A stretch of DNA of 35,393 nucleotides from CAZZNQ01 sp964655775. GTDB taxonomy: Bacteria > Planctomycetota > Brocadiia > SM23-32. Made by a program: the position numbers and the translations under genes. The stretch lies in contig CAZZNQ010000038.1 in the NCBI GenBank assembly GCA_964655775.1, forward strand, positions 1-35,393. Direction: 5' to 3'. Below the pieces are notes generated by a model. The model was given only the letters and a program-made list of their open reading frames with translations. It was not told the origin of the DNA and did no database searches. This document shows, piece by piece, positions 1 through 7,081 of the stretch. Numbering within the stretch: position 1 is the first letter of the stretch; every line of letters begins with the position of its first letter.

Positions 1-762
1 CTGTGCAACGACGGAAAACTGCCGGTCCGGGCCAACATCGCAGGACTCTTCTGGCGTTGCCGCGACTGGGTCGGTCTGGAGAACCTGGCCGTCATGTTCC
101 GCGACGATCCGCGGCTTGTGCACGAAATGATGGAGTTCTGGACGTGGTTCGTCATCGAGATGCTGGACGAGCCGCTCAGCCGCATCAAGGTCGAAGAGTT
201 CATTCTGAACGAGGACATGGGCTACAAGACGGCCTCGATGATCTCACCGCACGACATGCGCGAGTTCATGCTCCCGCGTTACCGACGGCTGTACGCTTTC
301 TTCAAGGAACGCGGCGTCGAGTGCGTGGTAATGGATACAGACGGACACAACAGCCAGATACTGGACGTGTTTTTTCCCGAGGCCATCGACGGCGTTGTGC
401 CCCTGGAGATCGCCGCCAACAACGACCCCGCCGTATACCTTGAGCGTCACCCCGGGCTCTATATCTGCGGCGGTATCGACAAGAGGGAACTGCGGACGGA
501 CCGCGCCCGCGTGCGAGCCGAGGTCGTCCGGCGCTATTCGGCGGCCCGGCGGTACGGCGGCTACCTGCCGTGCGTGGATCACGGCGTGCCACCCGACGTT
601 CCCCTGCGCAACTTCCTCCACATGGCGGAACTCATAAAAGGCTTCGCCGACGGCGCCGATCTGGACACGTACGAGCCGCCCGGCGAACTCGAACGGTGTC
701 TGTCGACGTCAGAGGAGGTTTTCGATCCCGACCGCGCCATTCGCAGAGCGTACGAGCAATAA
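1..762 (+). CDS. Uroporphyrinogen decarboxylase-like (URO-D fold) protein, 5' end missing
   Basis: The reading frame is open from base 1, so the N-terminus lies outside the window; 253 residues are visible and the stop is TAA at 760-762. The visible part matches the C-terminal two thirds of the URO-D/MtaA-like TIM-barrel family. It has a DTDGH stretch at the barrel centre, a GGIDKREL segment, and the typical closing segment CVDHGVPPDVPLRNF. True HemE makes coproporphyrinogen III. The divergent members common in Planctomycetes, Lentisphaerae and Armatimonadetes sit in sugar or methyl-transfer loci and are thought to be corrinoid-linked methyltransferases or demethylases. Its neighbour 78 bp downstream is a glycosidase on the same strand, which fits the divergent group. 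The substrate cannot be named. A start at the ATG at 94 would cut off conserved barrel sequence, so it is not used. Confidence 0.8.
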   Translation: MCNDGKLPVRANIAGLFWRCRDWVGLENLAVMFRDDPRLVHEMMEFWTWFVIEMLDEPLSRIKVEEFILNEDMGYKTASMISPHDMREFMLPRYRRLYAFFKERGVECVVMDTDGHNSQILDVFFPEAIDGVVPLEIAANNDPAVYLERHPGLYICGGIDKRELRTDRARVRAEVVRRYSAARRYGGYLPCVDHGVPPDVPLRNFLHMAELIKGFADGADLDTYEPPGELERCLSTSEEVFDPDRAIRRAYEQ

Positions 763-772
763 GGCAACTGCC

Positions 773-801
773 TTGACGCCGACAGAGACTCCTAATAACG
801 T
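773..801 (+). promoter_or_regulatory. Possible sigma70-type promoter before the glycosidase
   Basis: TTGACG at 773-778 is followed by a 17-bp spacer and TAACGT at 796-801. The -35 box is good but the -10 box is poor. If real, transcription would start after the GTG at 805, which would favour the ATG at 841 as the glycosidase start. Confidence 0.3.
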
Positions 802-840
802 GGAGTGAGCTCAACCACACTGCAGCACGGCGGGGGCACC

Positions 841-3321
841 ATGAGCGAAGAGGCAGAAGCAAGGGCGACGCCGGATCGGTTGCCCTCCTACCGCGTATCA
901 GGTAGCGACATCGGCCCAGGAGCCAGCTTTGGCAACGGACACACCTGGGTGGATACCGGCACCGACGGCCGTATCCTCACATTCTTCTCAACGGACGTAG
1001 GCCAGGAAGTGGCAGGTCCACTGATGGTTCGCTACGGCACCCCCGATGCCAACATCCTGGGGGATGCACTTCGCCAGGTTCCGAGCCCCGGCGAGATTCC
1101 CCTGGACCCTATCGAAGGGGGAGAGTTCGTGATCCGCCCGGTCTCGCAGGAGCACCTGTTCGAGTTGCCGGGGCGGATCGAGGTGAAGGAGGAAGTCTGC
1201 GTGCCCCGCGTGCCCGAGGGAGAGCCCGGGGATCGCACCGTCGCCGTGTACTCCATCGAAGTGACGAACCGGTCGAGTAGAACGCGTGCTCTCAGCGTCT
1301 GCGCGTTCGTGCGTTTCGCCGGAACCCGCCGGACTCCCGTCATTAAGGGCGAGTACGACGAGGATGCCGAAGCTCTGCTGGCGTGGGAAGAAGACAACGC
1401 CGACTGGGTCCGCGTCCTGGCGGCCACGTGCTCTCCGGCGGCCCACAGCCTCACGTCCGACTTCGCGTCCGTCTACGACACGGACACGCTGCCGTTGCTC
1501 TCCAACGGGACGTGCGAGATCGGAGACGTGATCGGCTGCCTGCAGGTAGAGCTGGAGCTTGAGCCCGAGTGCCGGGAGAACCTGGCCTTCCTGCTGGTCT
1601 TCAGCCCCAACGGCCGAGGCGCCGCCCTGGAGGACCTGCGGAAGGTGCGGGACGTGGACGCCGTGCTGCAGAGCACGGAGGATTGCCTCAAACGGCACCT
1701 GGGCATCTGCACGGTGATGACGCCCGACCCGGTTATCAACGAAGGCGCGCTCTGGTCCAAGGTGAACATGGTGCGTGTTTTGGCTCACTATCCGCAAGGC
1801 CTTGCGTTCACCAATGAGCCCGGAGTGAGTTCCAACGTCGTGACCCGTGACGCGGCCTGGTTTATTTACGGGTGCGACCATTTCCTGCCGTCCGTCTGTC
1901 GCGATATGCTGAACGCCCTGGTGCAAGTCCAGCGCGACAGCGGCATGATGCCGGAGTACTACGATGCGCGCACCGGCCGGACCGAAGACTACGACCTCAA
2001 CATCAACGACGGCACGCCGCTCTTCGTGCTGGCCGTGAACCACCATGTGCGCAGCACCGGCGATCTCGACTACCTTCGTGAGATCTACGATTCGGTTGCC
2101 GCCGCCTCCCGCTACATCCTGTCCCAACGCGACGAAAAGGGCCTGGTTTCCTGCGATGCCGAAGGCGTGGAGGTCCACGGAATCTGCTCCTGGCGGAACG
2201 TGATCCCCAACTACCGCATCAACGGGGCCGTTACCGAGATCAACGCCGAGTGCGCGGCCGCCCTTCGTGCGATGGGACACATGGCGGACAACATCGGGCG
2301 TCACGACGAATACGACTACTTCTACGGCGCGGCCCGGGACCTGACCGACGCCATCAACAAGCACCTGCTGGATGATGAGCGTCGACTCTACGTGCTCAAC
2401 ATCGACACGCACGGTCAGACCCATACCGACGTGACCGCCGACGAGTTGTTCCCGGTGCTGTTCCGGGTGGCGCCGGACGACGTCGCCTTCCGCATCATCC
2501 GCCGGTTGAACAGTCCGGACTTTTGGACGCCGGGCGGCCTTCGCACTTGCTCCCGACGCGATCCGCTTTACGACCCCGCCAAGTACGTCGGCCTGCGGGG
2601 CGGCGTCTGGCCGGGCTTGACGTGGTGGTTCGCCTTCGCGGCGGCGCGGTATCACCCGGAGTTCATGGTCCGCGGTCTGCATGCCGCCTATGAGCACTAC
2701 AACGCGCAGCCACGCGTCTATAACACCGTCCCCGGGCAGTTCGGCGAGTGGTTCGATGGGGAGAGCCTGATCAACCGCGGCATGCGCCTGTCGCCGTGGG
2801 AGCCGCCGCGTTTTCTGTGGGCCGCCGTCGAAGGTGTGTGCGGATTCATGATGGGTCCCGAGGAGCCCGGCATCCGGCCGTTGATTCCGCGCGAATGGCT
2901 GTGGTGCGCGGCCGCGCGGGTGCCCTACCACGGCGAGATGATCAGCGCCTTCGCCGGACGCACGGGCGATGGGCTCCACGTTTACGCAAACGTCGACTTT
3001 CAGGAAGCGGGCGCCAAGACCGTCCTGCGAGAGGACGTTACAGAGCGGGTGCAAGCCGGTTACTCCGGCCTGCATCCGGTGGCCCTGCGCGGTGAAGGCC
3101 GCCTGATAGTAGCGGTCGGCAGTTGCCGGGACGAGGCGATCACCACTCCCATCCTGCTCGAGAGCCTGGTCGACGGCGACTCGCGCTACGAGCTGCGCCA
3201 GTACTCCAGCGAGAAGGGCGGATGGGTGGAAGAGGCGGAACTGCCCGGCCGGGCCCTGCGCGAAGTGGGCATCAGGGTCGAGGCGCAAGGATTCCACGTG
3301 CTGGACATCCGCCGCCGATAG
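841..3321 (+). CDS. Six-hairpin glycoside hydrolase (GH94/amylo-alpha-1,6-glucosidase-like)
   Basis: The 826-residue product has no signal peptide and is probably cytoplasmic. Residues of about 1-300 form a beta-sandwich N-terminal domain. Residues of about 310-690 carry an (alpha/alpha)6 barrel with RDAAWF, a DLNINDGTPL stretch and a GEWFDGES segment, as in GH94, GH63 and GDE_C-type enzymes. A short beta-rich tail follows. Candidate acidic catalytic residues lie in the NINDGTP and GEWFDGE segments, but I cannot assign a GH family or decide between hydrolase and phosphorylase. A GTG at 805 opens the frame earlier. I chose ATG 841 because GGCGGGGGC lies just upstream and because a possible promoter overlaps the GTG. 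It may be co-transcribed with the URO-D-like gene 78 bp upstream and converges on the flavoprotein gene with a 21-bp gap. Confidence 0.8.
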   Translation: MSEEAEARATPDRLPSYRVSGSDIGPGASFGNGHTWVDTGTDGRILTFFSTDVGQEVAGPLMVRYGTPDANILGDALRQVPSPGEIPLDPIEGGEFVIRPVSQEHLFELPGRIEVKEEVCVPRVPEGEPGDRTVAVYSIEVTNRSSRTRALSVCAFVRFAGTRRTPVIKGEYDEDAEALLAWEEDNADWVRVLAATCSPAAHSLTSDFASVYDTDTLPLLSNGTCEIGDVIGCLQVELELEPECRENLAFLLVFSPNGRGAALEDLRKVRDVDAVLQSTEDCLKRHLGICTVMTPDPVINEGALWSKVNMVRVLAHYPQGLAFTNEPGVSSNVVTRDAAWFIYGCDHFLPSVCRDMLNALVQVQRDSGMMPEYYDARTGRTEDYDLNINDGTPLFVLAVNHHVRSTGDLDYLREIYDSVAAASRYILSQRDEKGLVSCDAEGVEVHGICSWRNVIPNYRINGAVTEINAECAAALRAMGHMADNIGRHDEYDYFYGAARDLTDAINKHLLDDERRLYVLNIDTHGQTHTDVTADELFPVLFRVAPDDVAFRIIRRLNSPDFWTPGGLRTCSRRDPLYDPAKYVGLRGGVWPGLTWWFAFAAARYHPEFMVRGLHAAYEHYNAQPRVYNTVPGQFGEWFDGESLINRGMRLSPWEPPRFLWAAVEGVCGFMMGPEEPGIRPLIPREWLWCAAARVPYHGEMISAFAGRTGDGLHVYANVDFQEAGAKTVLREDVTERVQAGYSGLHPVALRGEGRLIVAVGSCRDEAITTPILLESLVDGDSRYELRQYSSEKGGWVEEAELPGRALREVGIRVEAQGFHVLDIRRR

Positions 3322-3342
3322 AATCCCGCGCTTGCCTGTTCC

Positions 3343-4860
3343 TCAGCGACGGCGCGCCATGAGCCAGGACGTCAGCTTCCGGACCAGCGGCGTGAGGCGC
3401 GTTCGATTGTAGCCGTCGGCCGTCTTCCTGATCGCCTCGGCCTGTGTGGGGTAGGGGTGGATGACGTCGGCAAGCGAGCCCAGGCCCATGCCGCCCCGGA
3501 TGGCGGTTGTGATCTCGCTGAGCATCTCGCCCGCGTGACGCGCCACCACCGTCGCGCCCAGTATCCTGTCCGTGCCCTTCTTCACCAGAACCTTGACGAA
3601 CCCGCTGTCCTCGCCGTCGGCTATCGCCCGATCCACTTCCTTCAGATCCTGCACGAAGGTGGTGGTCTGGATGGCCTTCTCTCTCGCGTCGTGCTCGTAC
3701 ATGCCCACGTGGCCGATCTCCGGATCCGTGTACGTGCACCACGGGACCACCTGGTCGCTGAACTTCCGCCGACCCCAGAACAGGGCGTTGCGGACGACAA
3801 TGCGGGCGGCGGCGTCCGCGGTATGCGTGAACTTGTACTTGAGGCAGACGTCGCCCGCGGCGAATACGTTGCGGTTGGAGGTGCGCAGGCGAGCGTCCAC
3901 GTGCACGCCTCGCCGATCGTCGTATTCGATCCCGGCCGCTTCGAGATTGAGGGCTTCGACGTTCGGCACTCGCCCCATACCCACGAGGATGTCGTCTACC
4001 CGGATCGATCGCTCCTGTCCGTTTACGTCCAGATGGACGATCTTCTCGGGACCGTCGGTCGTGACTCGGTGTGGCGTCGCGTTCAGCAGCACCTCGATCC
4101 CGTCACGGCGGAAGCTCCCGGCGAGCAGCTCCGCGGCGTCCCGGTCCTCGCGCCTAAGGAACTGCGGCGCGCGCTCAACAATTGTCACCTCGCTCCCGAG
4201 GCGCCGAAACGCCTGGGCCAGCTCGCATCCGAGCGGGCCGCCGCCCAGCACGGCAAGGCGCGAGGGCCTCTCTGTCAGGCTGAAGACGGTCTCGTTGGTG
4301 AGGTAGCCGGCCTGCTCGATGCCCTCCACGGGCGGCCTCCGGGGGCGTGATCCGGTGGCGATCACGCCCTTGCTGAACCGAAGTTGAACACCCTCCACCT
4401 CCACGACGTTGCTCCCGACGAACCGGCCTTCACCCAGGAAGACATCCACGCCCATGTCGGCGAAGCGCTGCACGGAGTCGTGCCGGCTGATACTGGCGCG
4501 CAGGCGGCGCATCCGCGCCATCACGGCCCCGAAGTCGACTACCGATTCCCCGTGGACCTCGACACCATAGGGGGCAGCATGCCTCGTCTCGTGTGCGACC
4601 CTGGAGGAGCGGATGATGCACTTGGACGGCACGCAGCCGACGTTCAGGCAGTCGCCGCCCAGCAGCCGACGTTCCACCAGCGCCACCTTCGCCCCGATCG
4701 CGGCAGCGCCCGCCGCCGTGACCAGGCCGGCCGTCCCGGCCCCGATCACCACCAGGTTATAGCGATCGGCCGGCTCGGGGTTGATCCAGTCGGCCGGGTG
4801 GGTGTTCTCGACCAGTTCGCGATTGTGTTCGTCCATCGGATGCACTTCAGGCGCGGTCAT
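3343..4860 (-). CDS. FAD-dependent pyridine nucleotide-disulfide oxidoreductase (LPD/MerA-like)
   Basis: The 505-residue product has the full architecture of a group I disulfide oxidoreductase. The FAD Rossmann motif GAGTAG starts at residue 40. The redox-active pair is C71 and C76 in GGDCLNVGCVPSK. A second dinucleotide motif GGGPLG binds NAD(P)H, VFAAGDV is the second FAD contact, and the dimer domain carries HPYPTQAE with the catalytic His-Glu pair. It has no N-terminal heavy-metal domain and no C-terminal vicinal Cys pair, so it is not a classical mercuric reductase although databases often call such proteins MerA-like. The start is supported by GGAGGGATCGGG before the ATG. It follows the TVP38/TMEM64 gene by 26 bp, a recurrent pairing in bacteria that suggests membrane-associated redox work. 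The substrate is unknown. Confidence 0.88.
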   Translation of the reverse strand: MTAPEVHPMDEHNRELVENTHPADWINPEPADRYNLVVIGAGTAGLVTAAGAAAIGAKVALVERRLLGGDCLNVGCVPSKCIIRSSRVAHETRHAAPYGVEVHGESVVDFGAVMARMRRLRASISRHDSVQRFADMGVDVFLGEGRFVGSNVVEVEGVQLRFSKGVIATGSRPRRPPVEGIEQAGYLTNETVFSLTERPSRLAVLGGGPLGCELAQAFRRLGSEVTIVERAPQFLRREDRDAAELLAGSFRRDGIEVLLNATPHRVTTDGPEKIVHLDVNGQERSIRVDDILVGMGRVPNVEALNLEAAGIEYDDRRGVHVDARLRTSNRNVFAAGDVCLKYKFTHTADAAARIVVRNALFWGRRKFSDQVVPWCTYTDPEIGHVGMYEHDAREKAIQTTTFVQDLKEVDRAIADGEDSGFVKVLVKKGTDRILGATVVARHAGEMLSEITTAIRGGMGLGSLADVIHPYPTQAEAIRKTADGYNRTRLTPLVRKLTSWLMARRR

Positions 4861-4886
4861 CCCGATCCCTCCGTCCGGTCATTCCT

Positions 4887-5645
4887 TTAGGTTTCCTCGG
4901 CGGCTTCCTCGCTCCCAGCCACGGCCCCCTGGATGGCGTTCTTGGCGATGCGCGTCACCACGACCACCACGCCGATCGTCACCGCGAGCCCCACCCAGAA
5001 GAACACCCTCTGGGGCGTGGACAGGCTGGCCTCACCGGCGATGATCTGTGCGATGTTCTTGGCCGCCCATCCGAAGTAGACGTAGAGCACCGTGCCGGGC
5101 ATCATGCCGATCCAGGACGCGAGCGCATACTTCCAGAACACGATGTCGGTCAGCCCGAACGCGTAGTTCTGGAGCGTGAACGGGAACAGCGGGCTCAGGC
5201 GCACCAGGAACACGATCTTGAAGCCCTGGTGGCCGACGGCCTGGTCGACGGCGTGGAACTTCGCGTTGTCGCTTATCTTGTCCGCCACCCAACCGCGCGC
5301 AACGGTCCGGCCGATCAGAAACGCGCAACAGGCGGCCGTGGTGCTCGCGGCGGAGACTATCAGGCTTCCCCAGAGCAGCCCGTAGAGGAAGCCGGCTCCC
5401 ATCGTCAGGATCGAGCCGGGGAAGAGCAGCAGCGTGCCCGCCACGTACACCACTCCGAGAACAACGGCTCCCAGCGGCCCGGCATCCTCGGTCCACTTCA
5501 GGAAGCTCTCGAGATACTGGCGGACGGGTATCCAGCGCCGTGCCAGCCAAAGGGCGCCTGGGACCACCGCCAATACCGCCACCGCTTTCGCCCAACCCGG
5601 AAGAATGCCGCCTTTAGAGCGGTTCTGCTTGCCGTCCTCGCCCAT
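4887..5645 (-). CDS. TVP38/TMEM64 (VTT/DedA-like) family inner-membrane protein
   Basis: The 252-residue product is an integral membrane protein with a first helix at about 18-36 and several further hydrophobic segments. The VTT-domain signatures are visible: GAGFLYGLLWGS, then RLSPLFPFTLQNYAFGL, then GMMPGTVLYVYFGWAAKN. Known family members are linked to lipid scrambling or small-molecule transport; the bacterial role is poorly defined. The open frame extends to 5807, but the upstream part is Arg/Pro-rich and unlike the family. The ATG at 5645 has GAGAGGGGGGACG upstream and is preferred. It is the first gene of a two-gene operon with the flavoprotein. The partnership suggests that the reductase uses or regenerates something at the membrane, but this is only inferred from co-occurrence. 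Confidence 0.87.
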   Translation of the reverse strand: MGEDGKQNRSKGGILPGWAKAVAVLAVVPGALWLARRWIPVRQYLESFLKWTEDAGPLGAVVLGVVYVAGTLLLFPGSILTMGAGFLYGLLWGSLIVSAASTTAACCAFLIGRTVARGWVADKISDNAKFHAVDQAVGHQGFKIVFLVRLSPLFPFTLQNYAFGLTDIVFWKYALASWIGMMPGTVLYVYFGWAAKNIAQIIAGEASLSTPQRVFFWVGLAVTIGVVVVVTRIAKNAIQGAVAGSEEAAEET

Positions 5646-5879
5646 GCGATTCGTCCCCCCTCTCTTGTGCCCGGGCTGCCTTGCCGCCACTGCGAGCGGG
5701 CCGGTCACGGCCGGGCTTCTATTCCTATTTGACCGGTTCAGTGGCCGCGCGGCAACCGGCGTCCGGCATGGCGGCTTCCCGCACCCTGAGAACTTGCCGG
5801 GCAACACATGGGCGGCTCTCGGCGGGGATCGACCCCGAGCTGAGTCGTCGTACTTGTCGATTCGAGGGCTGATGAAGGG
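5646..5879. other. Divergent intergenic region, left part
   Basis: The space between the divergent TVP38 and SWIM genes is 356 bp. The Shine-Dalgarno of TVP38 lies at its left edge and the promoter of the SWIM gene at 5880-5908. I see no further gene; short ORFs on both strands here look like GC-rich noise. Confidence 0.5.
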
Positions 5880-5908
5880 CTGACGTGAGGCCGGCGATGC
5901 GCTAAGAT
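5880..5908 (+). promoter_or_regulatory. Sigma70-type promoter of the SWIM zinc-finger gene
   Basis: CTGACG at 5880-5885, a 17-bp spacer and TAAGAT at 5903-5908 lie 94 bp before the start codon. The same ten bases TAAGATAGTG recur in the tRNA-Arg promoter 372 bp downstream, which supports both calls. Confidence 0.6.
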
Positions 5909-6001
5909 AGTGTCACGACTGCGCACGATGGCGCGGCGCAGCCGGGAGCAACGTCGGGCACGTTCTCCGACAAGCGCCTCACACGGCAGGAGGAAGGCAC
6001 G

Positions 6002-6223
6002 ATGCGCGTCAGTCCGGTGGGCAACAGACCCGGGAGCTATGAAGTCCATTCGCGGTCCGGCAAGACCTACGTGGTGCGCTACTGTGGCTCCGGCGATACC
6101 GACCGGGAGCATCCCAGCGCCTGGGAATGCACCTGTTCGGCGCCAAACGTTGGGTCGCCGAAGATATGCAGGCATGTCAAGGCGGTCATCGCCTGGATCG
6201 AAGAGCCGCATTCCACGCAGTGA
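6002..6223 (+). CDS. Small SWIM-type zinc-finger protein
   Basis: The 73-residue product contains C-x-C-x10-C-x-H (WECTCSAPNVGSPKICRH), which is the SWIM zinc-ligand pattern, and little else. SWIM domains bind DNA or protein partners and usually sit inside larger ATPases, transposases or RecA-associated proteins; here the domain stands alone. The start is secure: GGCAGGAGGAAGGCACG precedes the ATG, with the promoter at 5880-5908. It lies 118 bp upstream of the tRNA-Arg gene and outside the island, so it probably belongs to the host chromosome. The partner or target cannot be guessed from context. Confidence 0.78.
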   Translation: MRVSPVGNRPGSYEVHSRSGKTYVVRYCGSGDTDREHPSAWECTCSAPNVGSPKICRHVKAVIAWIEEPHSTQ

Positions 6224-6251
6224 TCCCCCCGCCGAACGCTCATGCGGCCGG

Positions 6252-6280
6252 TTTGCTTTTCCGCCGTCGTGGGGTAAGAT
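6252..6280 (+). promoter_or_regulatory. Promoter of tRNA-Arg(CCU)
   Basis: TTTGCT at 6252-6257, a 17-bp spacer and TAAGAT at 6275-6280 end about 60 bp before the mature tRNA. The -10 box and its next four bases are identical to those of the SWIM promoter. Confidence 0.55.
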
Positions 6281-6341
6281 AGTGGGCGTTCGGAAGGCGC
6301 CGTGGAGTGCCTCTATGGCGTCGACGCGCCGCCTGCCCGGT

Positions 6342-6418
6342 GCGCCCGTAGCTCAGTCGGATAGAGCGGCGGTTTCCTAAACCGCAGGCCGCAGGTTCGA
6401 GTCCTGCCGGGCGTACCA
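6342..6418 (+). tRNA. tRNA-Arg (anticodon CCU), CCA encoded
   Basis: A full cloverleaf can be drawn. The acceptor stem GCGCCCG pairs with CGGGCGT, with a G-U at the end. The D-arm contains AGCTCAGTCGGATAGAGC. The anticodon stem GCGGT/ACCGC holds loop TTCCTAA at 6374-6380, giving anticodon CCT at 6376-6378, which reads AGG. The T-stem GCAGG/CCTGC encloses TTCGAGT. Discriminator A and CCA are encoded. The last 45 bases recur in altered form at 28066-28110. This gene is therefore the likely integration site and the left end of the island. Confidence 0.96.
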
Positions 6419-6490
6419 CCTATCTCCTTTTCCTACAGTCCTTTGTGATCGTGCGGTGTACCAGCGCGTCCCCGGCCCGATCGGTCCACT

Positions 6491-6501
6491 GGGGACAGAT
6501 G
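6491..6501 (+). repeat. Left copy of 11-bp repeat GGGGACAGATG
   Basis: The same 11 bases in the same orientation occur at 27918-27928. The two lie just inside the two tRNA-derived ends. GGGGACAG-type motifs are often seen in REP-like elements of environmental bacteria, so this may be a REP remnant rather than part of the integration machinery. Confidence 0.4.
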
Positions 6502-6678
6502 CTGCCCCCGTTGACCCAATACGTAGCCGAATTGATCCAGATTGACGTACGCCGGAAGACGCGGATAGGAAGACGGTTAGAGCGGCACATTCAGTCGTGC
6601 TTTGGGGCTGACGGAAATGGCGTCGCGGCTGCTCGTGGCCCGAATGCGGTCAAGAAGACCGCAGATCAACGGAGTCAG

Positions 6679-6912
6679 TTAGGGAAGCCGTTGGGGTCCG
6701 GAGACGGCCCGTGCCAGGGGCAGAATGTCAGCTCCCGAAGCTGAAAGTCGGGGTCCGGTGTCACCGTTCATGGTGAGGGCGAGGGAGAGGTGGCGCAGGG
6801 CGGCATGGCCGGTGCGAGGCGCGACGCCGATCTTGCTGAGTTGGGCGCCAAAAGTGTGCCGTAGCGCATAGATGCCCGCCTCGCGGTCGCTCTGGCCGCT
6901 GACCACAGACAT
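6679..6912 (-). pseudogene. Tyrosine recombinase (integrase) C-terminal remnant
   Basis: The 77-codon frame contains ALRHTFGAQLSKIGVAPRTG followed by ALRHLSLALTM and then NGDTGPRLSASGA. This follows the last third of planctomycete-type phage integrases, where LRHTFGT, RH and LTM-N-x-YT are conserved. The arginine of the R-H-x-x pattern (residue 18) and the later RH are kept. The first His of HxLR is Tyr, and the catalytic Tyr of the NxYT motif is Asp (residue 51, codon at 6760-6762). The N-terminal two thirds are absent: upstream sequence to 7081 shows no integrase in any frame. It is a dead fragment next to the tRNA, in the position where the integrase of a tRNA-borne island is expected. Confidence 0.68.
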
Positions 6913-7081
6913 GCGGGACTCGCGTGTGTGGGCCTGGCTGCTTTGGTCCTGCTCGGGCTGTGCTTCGCGGGCTTCTCGTTCAGGCCGCCGAAGCTGCCGA
7001 TCTTCCGGGATTCAGTGAACGGGAGGTACGGACTCCAGCAGGAGGGGACCGACGGCAAGCCTCGACGCAGCTCAGCGTCCC

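Noticed and set aside
1..762. hemE, true uroporphyrinogen decarboxylase
   Set aside because: The sequence fits the divergent methyltransferase-like branch, and the neighbourhood is carbohydrate metabolism, not heme synthesis.
988..3297. A 769-codon open frame on the minus strand opposite the glycosidase
   Set aside because: It is the antisense shadow of a clear family member in high-GC DNA. The translation has no recognisable domain, and the + strand frame carries conserved motifs.
3343..4860. Mercuric reductase (merA)
   Set aside because: There is no N-terminal metal-binding domain, no C-terminal Cys pair and no other mer genes; the neighbour is TVP38/TMEM64.
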